Shown: in pieces, positions 53,441 through 61,712 of the stretch
Layout: every line of letters starts with the position of its first letter
Position numbering within the stretch: position 1 is the first letter of the stretch
Assembly (NCBI GenBank): GCA_016125215.1
Contig: WGMF01000041.1
Coordinates: 1-64,000, forward strand
Origin: Phycisphaera sp.
GTDB lineage: Bacteria > Planctomycetota > Phycisphaerae > Phycisphaerales > Phycisphaeraceae
Direction of reading: 5' to 3'
Length of the DNA: 64,000 bases
Translations under genes and position numbers: made by a program
Notes under the pieces: model-generated
What the model was told of the DNA's origin: nothing
Database searches by the model: none
Seen by the model: the letters and a program-made list of their open reading frames with translations, nothing else

Positions 53441-56197
53441 ATGGGTACGATCACCAGTGGCGTCGGATTGATCAGCGGCATCAACACCGCGCAGTTGATC
53501 GATCAACTGTTGCAGATCGACGCACGCCCCAAGACCCTCGTCCAGAACAACATCGCGGTCCTCCAGAGCCAGTCCGTTGCGTTCCAGGACGTCAACGCCA
53601 AGCTCCTGTCTCTCAAACTCACTACCGGCAGCTTCTCGAGCGCCAAAACATTCAGCGCCACGACCGCCACCTCCTCCAACGAGAACGTCTTCACCGCCAG
53701 CACCTCCGCCTCGACCGTGCCGGGCAACTACGCCTTCACGGTATCACGGCTCGTCTCCACCCAACAGGTCATCACCAACGGCTTCAAGGACCGTGCCAGC
53801 GACCCCGTCGCACCCTCGGGCGGCACGCTCACCTTCGAGTTCGGCGACGCGCGACTCGACACCGATACCGAGCTCTCCACGCTCAACGGCGGTGCCGGCG
53901 TGACACGCGGAAAAATCCGCATCACCGACCGCTCCGGCGCCTCGGCTGTGGTCGACCTCTCCAAAGTCCTCACCGTCAACGACGTGCTCGATACCCTCAA
54001 CGAGGCCTCGGGCATCAGCGTCACCGCATCGATCAACAGCTACGGCATCACCCTCACCGACAACACCGGCCTGGGCAGCGGCAACCTCACAGTGGCCGAC
54101 GTCGGCTCCACCGGCACCGCCACAAGCCTCAAGATCGCCGGCACCAGCGCAACCGGTGTCATCGACGGCTCCGCGCTGAACACCATCACTCGTGACACCC
54201 TGCTCTCCGACCTCAACGACGGGCTGGGTGTGCGCACCGCCGGCACGGGCACAGCCGACTTCCGCATCCAACGCGCCAACGGCAACACGCGCGACATCAC
54301 GCTCGCCGGTGCCGAAACCGTCGGCGACGTCATCGACCTCATCAACGCCGCTTACCCCAGCGGTTTCTCCGCACAGATCAACACCGAGGGCACCGGCATC
54401 GACCTGGTCGACGCCTCGCCGGGCGTGGGGTTCAACCTCAGCGTCACCGCGCTCAACAGTTCCAAAGCCGCAAGCGATCTGGGCATCCTGGGCACCGGCG
54501 CGACGACCTCGCGTCTCTCGGGCCAGGAGGTCGTCTCCACGCTCAACTCCAAACTCCTGCGCAACCTCCAGGGCGGCACGGGCGTGTCGCTGGGTTCGGT
54601 GGACTTCACCAACCGCGCGGGCGTCACGTCGAGCGTCAATCTCACCGGGCTGACGTCCGTCCAACAGGTCATCGACGCCATCAACGACGGCGCCACGGGC
54701 ATCACCGCTTCGCTCAATTCCTCGGGCAACGGCCTGCTCATCACCGACACCACCGGTTCGACCGCGAGTAACCTCACCATCGCCGGCGCCGCCGCGACGA
54801 GCCTGGGCATCGCCGGCGACGTGGCAGACACAAAAATAGACTCGGGCAACCTCCAGGTCCGCTACCTCTCCGAAGCGACACGACTCGACAGCCTCAACGG
54901 CGGCGCGGGGGTCGCCAGTGGCAAGTTCATCATCACCGACTCGGCGGGCGTCAGCGCCACCGTCGACCTCTCACAGGGCAACGAGGTCACGCTCCAGGAT
55001 GTCATCGCTGAGATCAACTCGCGCGGCATCGCTGTCAACGCTCGCATCAACGACAACGGCGACGGCCTGATTATTGAAGACACCGGACCGGGCACCAGCG
55101 CAATCAAGATCGTCGAGTCCGGCTCGACCACCGCGGCGGATTTAGGCATCCTCGGCGAGGCCGCCAGTGCAGGTGAAAACATCGACGGTTCGTTCGAGCG
55201 CACCGTCACCCTCGAAGCCACCGACACGCTCAACGACGTGGTCGACAAGATCAATTCCGCCGGCTACAAGGTCAAGGCCACCGTCATCAACGACGGCTCA
55301 GCGCAGAACCCGTATCGCCTGAGCCTTTTGTCCACGAAAGCCGGCAAGCAGGGGGCGTTCGTCTTCGACGACGGCGGCTTGGGATTCGGGTCCACCGTCC
55401 TCAACGAAGCCAAGGACGCGGTGCTTTTCTACGGCTCGACCGACCCGGCCAAGTCCATTGCGATCACCAGCACCACCAACACCCTCACCACGCTCATCCC
55501 CGGCGCGACCATCAACCTCAAGGGCACAAGCTCTTCTCCCGTCCAACTCGTCGTCAGCCGAAACGACGACAGCATCGTCGAGGCGGTCAGCAGTTTCGTC
55601 GATGACTTCAACTCGGTCATCGACTCGATCAACAAGTACGACAAGTACGACTCCGACACCCAGCAGCGCGGCCTGCTCCTGGGCGATTCGACTCTGGCCA
55701 CCGTACGCTCGTCGCTCTACCGGCTGGTCAATACACGCAATGCCGACCTGACCTCTCGGTTCACCGCGCTGACGCAGGTCGGCGTCAAGATCGGCAGCGG
55801 TGCCAAGCTCTCCTTCGACGAAGCCAAGTTCCGCGAAGCCCTCGACGCCGACCCCGACGCCGTCCAGTCGCTCTTTACCTTCAAAGAAACCTCGACCGAC
55901 GAGACCACCGGGGATACGACCATCACCAAAGCGGGCGTCGGTGTGAGGATCGACGAGCTTTTGGGCAACCTCACCGACAGCACGAGCGGCACCGTGCAGG
56001 TGCGCCTCGACGCCATCGACAAGCAGATCACGCTCGGCAACGACCGCATCGCCAAGCTCGACGACCAACTGGCCGCAAAAAAAGCACGCTACCAGGCCCA
56101 GTTCGCCGCGATGGAGACCGCCCTGGCGCAGATCCAGTCGCAGAGCTCGGCGCTCACTTCGCTCTCACAGTTGGCCGCCTCGGTCGGCAGTGGTTAA
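53441..56197 (+). CDS. fliD: Flagellar filament cap protein FliD
   Basis: 918 residues. N-terminal domain (residues 1-110, SGINTAQLIDQLLQIDARP) and a C-terminal domain (about 640-918, VSSFVDDFNSVIDSINKYDK onward) match FliD/HAP2. Between them lie four or five tandem copies of a ~90-120 residue unit (LNGGAGVASGKFIITDSAGV then VDLS, and NSRGIAVNARINDNGDGLI), so the cap is about twice the usual length. It caps the filament and guides flagellin folding outside the cell. Start at 53441 has GGAAGG nine bases upstream. fliS follows 78 bases later. Confidence 0.93.
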   Translation: MGTITSGVGLISGINTAQLIDQLLQIDARPKTLVQNNIAVLQSQSVAFQDVNAKLLSLKLTTGSFSSAKTFSATTATSSNENVFTASTSASTVPGNYAFTVSRLVSTQQVITNGFKDRASDPVAPSGGTLTFEFGDARLDTDTELSTLNGGAGVTRGKIRITDRSGASAVVDLSKVLTVNDVLDTLNEASGISVTASINSYGITLTDNTGLGSGNLTVADVGSTGTATSLKIAGTSATGVIDGSALNTITRDTLLSDLNDGLGVRTAGTGTADFRIQRANGNTRDITLAGAETVGDVIDLINAAYPSGFSAQINTEGTGIDLVDASPGVGFNLSVTALNSSKAASDLGILGTGATTSRLSGQEVVSTLNSKLLRNLQGGTGVSLGSVDFTNRAGVTSSVNLTGLTSVQQVIDAINDGATGITASLNSSGNGLLITDTTGSTASNLTIAGAAATSLGIAGDVADTKIDSGNLQVRYLSEATRLDSLNGGAGVASGKFIITDSAGVSATVDLSQGNEVTLQDVIAEINSRGIAVNARINDNGDGLIIEDTGPGTSAIKIVESGSTTAADLGILGEAASAGENIDGSFERTVTLEATDTLNDVVDKINSAGYKVKATVINDGSAQNPYRLSLLSTKAGKQGAFVFDDGGLGFGSTVLNEAKDAVLFYGSTDPAKSIAITSTTNTLTTLIPGATINLKGTSSSPVQLVVSRNDDSIVEAVSSFVDDFNSVIDSINKYDKYDSDTQQRGLLLGDSTLATVRSSLYRLVNTRNADLTSRFTALTQVGVKIGSGAKLSFDEAKFREALDADPDAVQSLFTFKETSTDETTGDTTITKAGVGVRIDELLGNLTDSTSGTVQVRLDAIDKQITLGNDRIAKLDDQLAAKKARYQAQFAAMETALAQIQSQSSALTSLSQLAASVGSG

Positions 56198-56275
56198 GAC
56201 CGCCCGACAACGTCCGCTCGGAGTTATCCCCCGCTCACGACAGATACGGTCACTGACCGATACTAATCAGCCACG

Positions 56276-56731
56276 ATGATCCCCAACGCACCCAACCCCT
56301 ACCTGCGGACCAAGATCCTCACCGCCAGCCCGACCGAGCTGCGGCTGATGCTCTACGAGGGCGCCATCAAGTTCTGCAGGCAAGGCGCGGACATGTTGGC
56401 CAAGAAGGATTTCGAAGCCAGTTACAACGCCATCATGCGGGCCCAGAAGATCGTCCTCGAACTCTCCACCAGCCTCAACCACGACATCGCCCCCGAGCTG
56501 TGCGACAAGCTCTCGGCCCTGTATACCTTCATCTACAAGAAGCTCGTCGACGCCAACATGAACCGCCAGCCCGCCCCGATCGAGGAGTCCATCAAGCTCC
56601 TGGAATACGAGAAGGAAACCTGGCAACTTCTGATGAAGAAGCTCAACGACACCCACGCCGCCTCGGGCGACGGCCACGCCATCACCGGCGCCCAGCAGAC
56701 GGCCATCAGCAGCCTCTCGCGCTCGGCCTGA
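56276..56731 (+). CDS. fliS: Flagellin export chaperone FliS
   Basis: 151 residues: PYLRTKILTASPTELRLMLY opening, followed by the four-helix FliS fold (GAIKFCRQGADMLAKKDFEA). FliS binds the flagellin C-terminus and prevents early polymerisation in the cytoplasm. Adjacency to fliD is the standard order. The flagellin gene is not in the window. Confidence 0.93.
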   Translation: MIPNAPNPYLRTKILTASPTELRLMLYEGAIKFCRQGADMLAKKDFEASYNAIMRAQKIVLELSTSLNHDIAPELCDKLSALYTFIYKKLVDANMNRQPAPIEESIKLLEYEKETWQLLMKKLNDTHAASGDGHAITGAQQTAISSLSRSA

Positions 56732-56752
56732 GCGCATCAAACGCAAACGTCA

Positions 56753-57415
56753 TCAGGCTTTCTCGACCTGAATCTTCTGCGCCGCCGACGTGCCCACGGT
56801 GATGGCCCCTCCGCCGTCACGATGGACCGTCACGCTGTCCGCCACAGCGTCACGACGCAGCACGCTCAACGACACGCCCGGCGTCAGCCCCTGCGCATCG
56901 ACAAACCTCAAAAAGTCCGGCTGCTGGTCCGCCACACGCGCCACGCGCACCGGCGTGTCCACCGCGCAGTCCGCCAGCGTCGCGCGGGGCGGCCGGGTGT
57001 ATTTGCCCTCGGCCGACGGGATCGGGTCCCCGTGCGGGTCGTTCGTCGGGTAGCCCAGCAGCGCGTCGATGCGGTCTAACACATTGTCGGAGATCGCGTG
57101 TTCGAGTTCCTCCGCCTCGTCGTGGACCTCGGACCAGTCGAGCTTGAGCACCTCGACGAGGAACAGCTCGATCAGGCGGTGACGGCGGAGCACGCGCAGG
57201 GCAAGCCTGCGTCCCGGGCGCGAGAGGCCCACGCCGGTGCGCGGTTCGTAATCGACCAGCCCCGCCTCGGACAGCGCCTTGACCATCGTCGTCGCCGTGC
57301 CGGGCGTGACACCCAGCGCCGACGCCAGACGCCCCATGGCCACGAGCGGGCCGTCCGTCCGCTGCTGGAGCGCGTAGAGTTCCTTGAGGTAGTTTTCAAC
57401 GGTCTTCGTGGGCAT
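56753..57415 (-). CDS. DtxR/MntR-family metal-dependent repressor
   Basis: 220 residues: winged helix (about 1-75), dimerisation domain and a FeoA/SH3-like C-terminal domain (about 145-215). Metal ligands align with DtxR numbering: His79, Glu83, His98, Glu102, Glu105, His106. DtxR has Cys at 102, so the Glu here points to Mn rather than Fe, though this is inference. It is divergent from the metal-uptake operon (96 bases between its start and the likely start of the binding protein), so it probably represses it. It is distinct from the DtxR domain fused to the permease. Confidence 0.9.
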   Translation of the reverse strand: MPTKTVENYLKELYALQQRTDGPLVAMGRLASALGVTPGTATTMVKALSEAGLVDYEPRTGVGLSRPGRRLALRVLRRHRLIELFLVEVLKLDWSEVHDEAEELEHAISDNVLDRIDALLGYPTNDPHGDPIPSAEGKYTRPPRATLADCAVDTPVRVARVADQQPDFLRFVDAQGLTPGVSLSVLRRDAVADSVTVHRDGGGAITVGTSAAQKIQVEKA

Positions 57416-57436
57416 GGCGTGCCGCCGGGGAGTGTT

Positions 57437-57464
57437 TTGACAGAGTGTACCAGTTTATTATGAT
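57437..57464 (+). promoter_or_regulatory. Sigma-70 promoter of the metal-uptake operon
   Basis: TTGACA (57437-57442), a 16-nt spacer, TATGAT (57459-57464). A start of transcription near 57471 would place it at or just before the candidate start codon at 57472. Confidence 0.65.
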
Positions 57465-57471
57465 AATGCCA

Positions 57472-58428
57472 ATGTTGAATTTTGATTATTCAAAATACGG
57501 GCGGCGGATGGTCGTGGCGGGGGGGCTGTTCGCGGCGCTGTGGGCGGCGGCGGGGTGTGGGCCGGCGGACAATCCTGACAGCACGCAACCTGCTGATAAA
57601 ACAAGAGTAACCGTCGTCTGCACCACGACGATGATCGCCGACCTCGCACGCCAGATCGCCGGCGATAACGCCGAGGTATTGGGCATCATGCGCCCCGGTG
57701 AAGACCCGCACATCTACGAAGTCCGCCCGCGCGACGCCCAGACGATCAACCGGGCCGACCTCGTCCTGGCCAACGGCCTGCACCTCGAAGCCACGCTCGG
57801 CGAAGTGATCGAGCACCACAAGGGCAAGGCCCGCGTCGTCTATCTTGCCCAGGACGAACGCATCACGCCGCTCGAAAGCCAGGCAACCAAAGGCGCACCC
57901 GACCCGCACTGCTGGTTCAACGTGCAATACTTCAGGGTCTACGCCCAGCGCACCACGGACGCCTTGGCCCAGACCGACCCCGCCCACGCCGAGGCCTACC
58001 GCACGCGCGGCCGGGCTTACATGGATCAACTCGACGCGCTCGACACGTGGGTGCGGGAGCAACTCGCCACCGTCCCGCGCGATCGACGGGTCATGGTCAC
58101 CAGTCACGACGCCTTCCACTACTTCGGCAAGGCCTACGACATCGACGTGTACGCCATCATCGGTATCAGCACCGAGCAGCAGCCCCGGCCGCGCGATGTC
58201 GAGACGCTGACCGCACTCGTCAAGGACCGCAACGTCCGCGCCCTGTTCATCGAGACGAGCGTGAGCAAGACGCTCAACGACCTGGTCAGACGCATCGCCG
58301 ACCAGAGCGGCGCGAAGATCGGCGGCACGCTCTACAGCGATTCGCTGGGCGATGCCGGCAGCCCCGCGCCGACCTACCTCGACATGCTCCGCCACAACAC
58401 CACGACCATCGTGGACGCCCTGCGATGA
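57472..58428 (+). CDS. Metal ABC transporter substrate-binding lipoprotein (ZnuA/MntC/YtgA-like)
   Basis: 318 residues of the cluster A-I solute-binding family. Signal region KYGRRMVVAGGLFAALWAAA ending in a Cys (AAAGC), followed by VTVVCTTTMIADLARQIAGD. Candidate metal ligands: His in GEDPHIYEVRP, His in PDPHCWFN, and Glu/Asp in the C-lobe (FIETSVSKTL). There is no His-rich loop, as expected for Mn/Fe rather than Zn. The start is uncertain: 57472 is next to the predicted transcription start; GTG at 57445 and ATG at 57508 are alternatives. It overlaps the ATPase gene by four bases. Confidence 0.85.
   Translation: MLNFDYSKYGRRMVVAGGLFAALWAAAGCGPADNPDSTQPADKTRVTVVCTTTMIADLARQIAGDNAEVLGIMRPGEDPHIYEVRPRDAQTINRADLVLANGLHLEATLGEVIEHHKGKARVVYLAQDERITPLESQATKGAPDPHCWFNVQYFRVYAQRTTDALAQTDPAHAEAYRTRGRAYMDQLDALDTWVREQLATVPRDRRVMVTSHDAFHYFGKAYDIDVYAIIGISTEQQPRPRDVETLTALVKDRNVRALFIETSVSKTLNDLVRRIADQSGAKIGGTLYSDSLGDAGSPAPTYLDMLRHNTTTIVDALR
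57475..57493. promoter_or_regulatory. Candidate DtxR/MntR operator
   Basis: TTGAATTTTGATTATTCAA is a 19-bp inverted repeat (TTGAAT and ATTCAA around a 7-nt centre), AT-rich in a GC-rich genome and just downstream of the promoter. Size and position fit a metalloregulator site, unproved. Confidence 0.5.
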
Positions 58429-59207
58429 ACGCGACCCAGCCCCAAACGCCCGCGCTGTCCGTGCACAACCTCTCGGTCTCTTACGAGTCCAACCCGGTGC
58501 TGCGCTCGATCGCGTTTTCCGTTGAGCCGGGCCTGCTCGTGGGGATCATCGGCCCCAACGGCGCGGGCAAGAGCACGCTGCTCAAGGCCACGCTCGGCCT
58601 GATCCGGATCGACAACGGACAGGTGCGCGTCTTCGACCAACCCATCGACGCGGTCCGCAGGCGCGTGGCCTACGTCCCGCAGACCGGCGCGGTGGACTGG
58701 GACTTTCCCGTCACGGTGCTCGACGTGGTGCTCATGGGTCGATCGACCGAGTTGCGGTGGAAGCTCTGGCCCGGCGCACGCGACAGGGAAAAAGCCTTTG
58801 CGGCGCTTGAGCGTGTGGGCATGGCGGATTATTCACGCAGGCACATCCGAAGGTTGTCCGGCGGGCAGCAGCAGCGCGTCTTCCTGGCACGGGCGCTGTG
58901 CCAGGGGGCGGACCTGATGCTGTTGGACGAGCCCTTCGCGGGGGTTGACGCCGCCACTGAACGCGCCATCTTCAACCTCATCGACGCGCTGACCAACGAG
59001 GGCCGAACCGTCATCGTCGTCAACCACGACCTGTCGATCCTAAGCCGTTTCGACCGCGTTGTGATGGTCAACCAGCGTCTGATCGCGTTCGGCCCGCCGG
59101 AAGTCGTGGTCAACGAGGACAACCTTAAGCTCACCTACGGCGGTCGGCTCTCGCTGCTCGACCGTGCCGAGGCGGCGCTGCGGCCCGAGGAGGTCGTCAA
59201 GGCATGA
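58425..59207 (+). CDS. Metal ABC transporter ATP-binding protein (MntB/YtgB-like)
   Basis: 260 residues with Walker A GPNGAGKST, signature LSGGQQQRV, Walker B LMLLDEPFAG and switch His (VVNHDLS). It powers the permease encoded downstream. It overlaps both neighbours by four bases (ATGA), so all three are translationally coupled. Confidence 0.92.
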   Translation: MNATQPQTPALSVHNLSVSYESNPVLRSIAFSVEPGLLVGIIGPNGAGKSTLLKATLGLIRIDNGQVRVFDQPIDAVRRRVAYVPQTGAVDWDFPVTVLDVVLMGRSTELRWKLWPGARDREKAFAALERVGMADYSRRHIRRLSGGQQQRVFLARALCQGADLMLLDEPFAGVDAATERAIFNLIDALTNEGRTVIVVNHDLSILSRFDRVVMVNQRLIAFGPPEVVVNEDNLKLTYGGRLSLLDRAEAALRPEEVVKA

Positions 59208-60517
59208 CCCTGACACTGGCATCGACAATCGCGGAATGGTCGCAGTGGTCCCGACCCTTTACATCCGAGTGGTGGCTGACGGCCGCGTGCGCGGCGCTGG
59301 TGGGCACGGCCTGCGGCATCCTGGGTTGTTTTGTCGTGCTGCGACGCATGGCGTTGATCGGCGACGCGCTGTCGCACGCCGTCCTCCCGGGGGTGGTGAT
59401 TGCGTTTTTGCTCATGGCGCACTTCGGGATCGATGTCGCTTCGCCCACGGGCGTGGTCGGCCTGATGGCCGGGGCGCTCGTCGCCGGGTTGACGACTTCC
59501 GTGCTCGTCTCGGTCGTCTCGCGTCAGAGCCGGAGCAAGGAGGACTCGGCGATCGGTATTGTGTTCACCGCGCTCTTTGCGGTGGGGGTGATCCTCATCA
59601 GTTTCCTGCCGCGCGGCACGCACTTCGACCTCAAGTGTTTTCTCTTCGGCGATTTCCTGGCGGTGGGGGCGGCGGATTTTGTGATGCTGCTCATCGTGAC
59701 CGCGGTGGTGGTGGCCTCCACGGCTGTGCTGTATCACCCGTTGAAGGTCGTGAGTTTCGACCCGACACTCGCGGCGGCGCTGGGGCTGCCGGTGATGCTG
59801 GTGCATTACGTGATGATGGGCGTGTTGTCTGCCACGGTCGTCGCGGGGTTGACCACGGCAGGCGTCGTGATGGTGGTGGCGATGGTCATCACCCCGGCGT
59901 CGGCGGCCTATCACCTGACCAACCGATTGTGGGTGATGCTCGTGCTTGCGGCGATATTCGGCGCGGTGAGCGGGGTGGTGGGGATGTCGCTGGCGTTTGT
60001 GTTCAACGCGCCGACGGGGCCGATGATGGTCGTGATCGCGTCGGGAATTTTTGCCATGGCGGCGCTGTTCTCCCCGAGCCACGGCCTGGTGTTTGATCGG
60101 CTGCGTCGCCGGAGGATGAGTCGTCACTTCGCGGGGGAGGACGTGCTCAAGGCGGTGTATCGGCTCGGTGAGATGGGTCAGCCGACGGATGTGCCCGGTG
60201 TGGCGCAGGCGGCGGGGCTTTCGCTGGGCAGGACGCACACACTTGCCGAAGCGCTCGGGCGTGAGGCGCTGCTAAAGGTGGTCAATGGTGAGCTTTCCTT
60301 GACCCAAGCCGGTCGGCAGCGCGCCAGCGAGATGGTGCGTGCGCATCGGTTGTGGGAGTCGTACCTCGCTTCGCAGACGGCGGTGGGATACGATTCGTTG
60401 CACGATCAGGCGGAACGCCTCGAACACGCGCACACGCTTTCCGATGAACTGAGCAGGGAACTGGGCGACCCGACGCTCGACCCGCAGGGCAAACCGATCC
60501 CCCCGGCGTCGGGATGA
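59204..60517 (+). CDS. Metal ABC permease fused to a C-terminal DtxR-type repressor (YtgCR-like)
   Basis: 437 residues. Residues 1 to about 295 are an ABC-3 permease with eight or nine membrane helices (VVLRRMALIGDALSHAVLPG is the coupling motif region). From about residue 308 the chain has a winged helix (HFAGEDVLKAVYRLGEMGQP) and a DtxR dimerisation domain (VRAHRLWESYLASQ, SLHDQAERLEHAHTLSDEL, PTLDPQGKPIP). The six DtxR ligand positions are present: His381, Glu385, His400, Glu404, Glu407, His408. The chain stops there, with no FeoA-like domain. This is the layout of chlamydial YtgCR, where the repressor half is released by cleavage. The chlamydial operon has a second permease (YtgD); none is seen here. 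Confidence 0.88.
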   Translation: MTLTLASTIAEWSQWSRPFTSEWWLTAACAALVGTACGILGCFVVLRRMALIGDALSHAVLPGVVIAFLLMAHFGIDVASPTGVVGLMAGALVAGLTTSVLVSVVSRQSRSKEDSAIGIVFTALFAVGVILISFLPRGTHFDLKCFLFGDFLAVGAADFVMLLIVTAVVVASTAVLYHPLKVVSFDPTLAAALGLPVMLVHYVMMGVLSATVVAGLTTAGVVMVVAMVITPASAAYHLTNRLWVMLVLAAIFGAVSGVVGMSLAFVFNAPTGPMMVVIASGIFAMAALFSPSHGLVFDRLRRRRMSRHFAGEDVLKAVYRLGEMGQPTDVPGVAQAAGLSLGRTHTLAEALGREALLKVVNGELSLTQAGRQRASEMVRAHRLWESYLASQTAVGYDSLHDQAERLEHAHTLSDELSRELGDPTLDPQGKPIPPASG

Positions 60518-60525
60518 AAACGTGT

Positions 60526-60543
60526 GGCGGATTCAAATCCGCC
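60526..60543. repeat. 18-bp palindrome resembling the IS30 end
   Basis: GGCGGATTCAAATCCGCC, eight bases after the permease stop. Fifteen of its bases equal the inferred outer end of the IS30 element at position 141 reading leftward. IS30 elements are known to target palindromes, often like their own ends. Confidence 0.5.
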
Positions 60544-60554
60544 TGTATCAATAG

Positions 60555-60676
60555 CCCCTACCCTTTGAAGGGGAGGGGTTGGGGAGGGGATGTGCCGCAC
60601 GGCCAATCAATAGATTTCCATTTGCGGTGACTCGGAACACCCTCCCCCGGCCCCTCCCTCTGAAGAGGGAGGGGGG
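60555..60676. repeat. Inverted repeat of C/G-rich hairpins
   Basis: Left arm 60555-60590 (CCCCTACCCTTTGAAGGGGA then GGGG, GGGGAGGGG) and right arm about 60638-60676 containing CCCCTCCCTCT-GA-AGAGGGAGGGG, a perfect 11-bp hairpin. The arms are inverted relative to each other around a ~45-nt centre. Confidence 0.75.
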
Positions 60677-60707
60677 TATCCATGCATGTTCGCAGAGGCT
60701 CGCCGGC

Positions 60708-61124
60708 TTGGAACAAAACCCCGCCCAGCACAACGTGATTTTTTACGACGGCTCGTGCGGTGTGTGCCACCGGTTTGTGCGTTTTGTGGCGACGCATGAT
60801 CGGGAGGGGCGGTTTCATTTTGCGCCGCTGGGTGGGGCCACTCACGGTGCGCTTCTGCCGGGGGATGCGGAGGGTGCGCCACGCGGTGTGGTGCTGCGAT
60901 TATCGACAGGCAAGGTCTTTCGGCGCAGCGACGCGTCGCTGCGTGTGATGGCGCAACTCCCGCAACCCTGGCCACGCATCGCCGGGGTGTTGCGGTGGTT
61001 GCCGCGCGTGTTGCGTGAGTGGGGTTACACGGCTGTGGCGGCGGTGCGACGGTCGGTCCTGCGCAAGCCCGACGGGGTGTGCCCGCGTGTGGCGGATGAC
61101 CTTGCCCACCGTTTTCATCCGTGA
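60708..61124 (+). CDS. DCC-family thiol-disulfide oxidoreductase (DUF393/YuxK)
   Basis: 138 residues from a TTG start. The DCC motif YDGSCGVCHRFVRF (Cys17-x-x-Cys20) heads a thioredoxin-like domain, followed by LSTGKVFRRSDASLRVM and WGYTAVAAVRRSVLR. These are small predicted redox proteins. No in-frame ATG exists closer than the repeat at 60555-60676, and translation from there would run through the repeat, so TTG at 60708 (AGAGG upstream) is preferred. Confidence 0.8.
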   Translation: MEQNPAQHNVIFYDGSCGVCHRFVRFVATHDREGRFHFAPLGGATHGALLPGDAEGAPRGVVLRLSTGKVFRRSDASLRVMAQLPQPWPRIAGVLRWLPRVLREWGYTAVAAVRRSVLRKPDGVCPRVADDLAHRFHP

Positions 61125-61139
61125 GGGCTTTGCGGTAGC

Positions 61140-61712
61140 ATGTCGGTCATGCGTGTGATCGCCGATGCCGACAAGGTCAAGTCGCTCAGCGACGAGCTGT
61201 GCCGATCCATTGCCCAGGGTCTGTCGCCCAAGTCGGGTCAGCCGTGGGCGCTGGTGGGCCTGCGAAGCCGGGGCGATCTGCTCGCTCAAAGACTGGCCAA
61301 AACGCTCAAGCCCGAGCACGTCGGGTCCATCGACATCACGCTCTACCGGGACGACCTTTCCGAGATCGGGTCGCAGCCGCTCGTGCGCACGACGGAGATC
61401 GACTTTGCCATCGACGGGCTGAACGTGGTGCTCGTCGATGACGTGCTGATGACGGGGCGTTCGATCCGTGCGGCGATGCAGTCGCTCATCGACCTGGGCC
61501 GACCGCGTAGGGTGTGGCTGGCGGTGCTGGTGGACCGGGGCGGGCGTGAGCTGCCCATCTCGCCGGACTTCGCGGCTTTGGACCTCACGGGCAAGAGCCG
61601 ACGCAACGCGGTGGGTGAGGACGAACTGGTCGAGGTCTATCTCGAACCGGCCGACCCGTGCGACGCCATCGTCGTGCGAAACCGAACGGAACAGGGAAAC
61701 GCGATCCCGTGA
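61140..61712 (+). CDS. pyrR: Bifunctional pyr operon regulator / uracil phosphoribosyltransferase
   Basis: 190 residues with the PRPP motif VVLVDDVLMTGRSIRAA and the PyrR-type SLIDLGRPRRVWLAVLVDRG and LPISPDFAALDL. PyrR binds UMP and mRNA to attenuate pyr genes in Gram-positives, and also makes UMP from uracil. Here it overlaps pyrB (GTGA). No attenuator loop is seen upstream of it. Confidence 0.92.
   Translation: MSVMRVIADADKVKSLSDELCRSIAQGLSPKSGQPWALVGLRSRGDLLAQRLAKTLKPEHVGSIDITLYRDDLSEIGSQPLVRTTEIDFAIDGLNVVLVDDVLMTGRSIRAAMQSLIDLGRPRRVWLAVLVDRGGRELPISPDFAALDLTGKSRRNAVGEDELVEVYLEPADPCDAIVVRNRTEQGNAIP

Noticed and set aside
53744-54664. Leftward 306-codon frame opposite fliD
   Set aside because: Antisense of fliD with Gly/Val/Asp bias; fliD is certain.
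61050-61140. PyrR-type attenuator upstream of pyrR
   Set aside because: The gap before pyrR is only 15 bases and no anti-terminator/terminator pair is visible.
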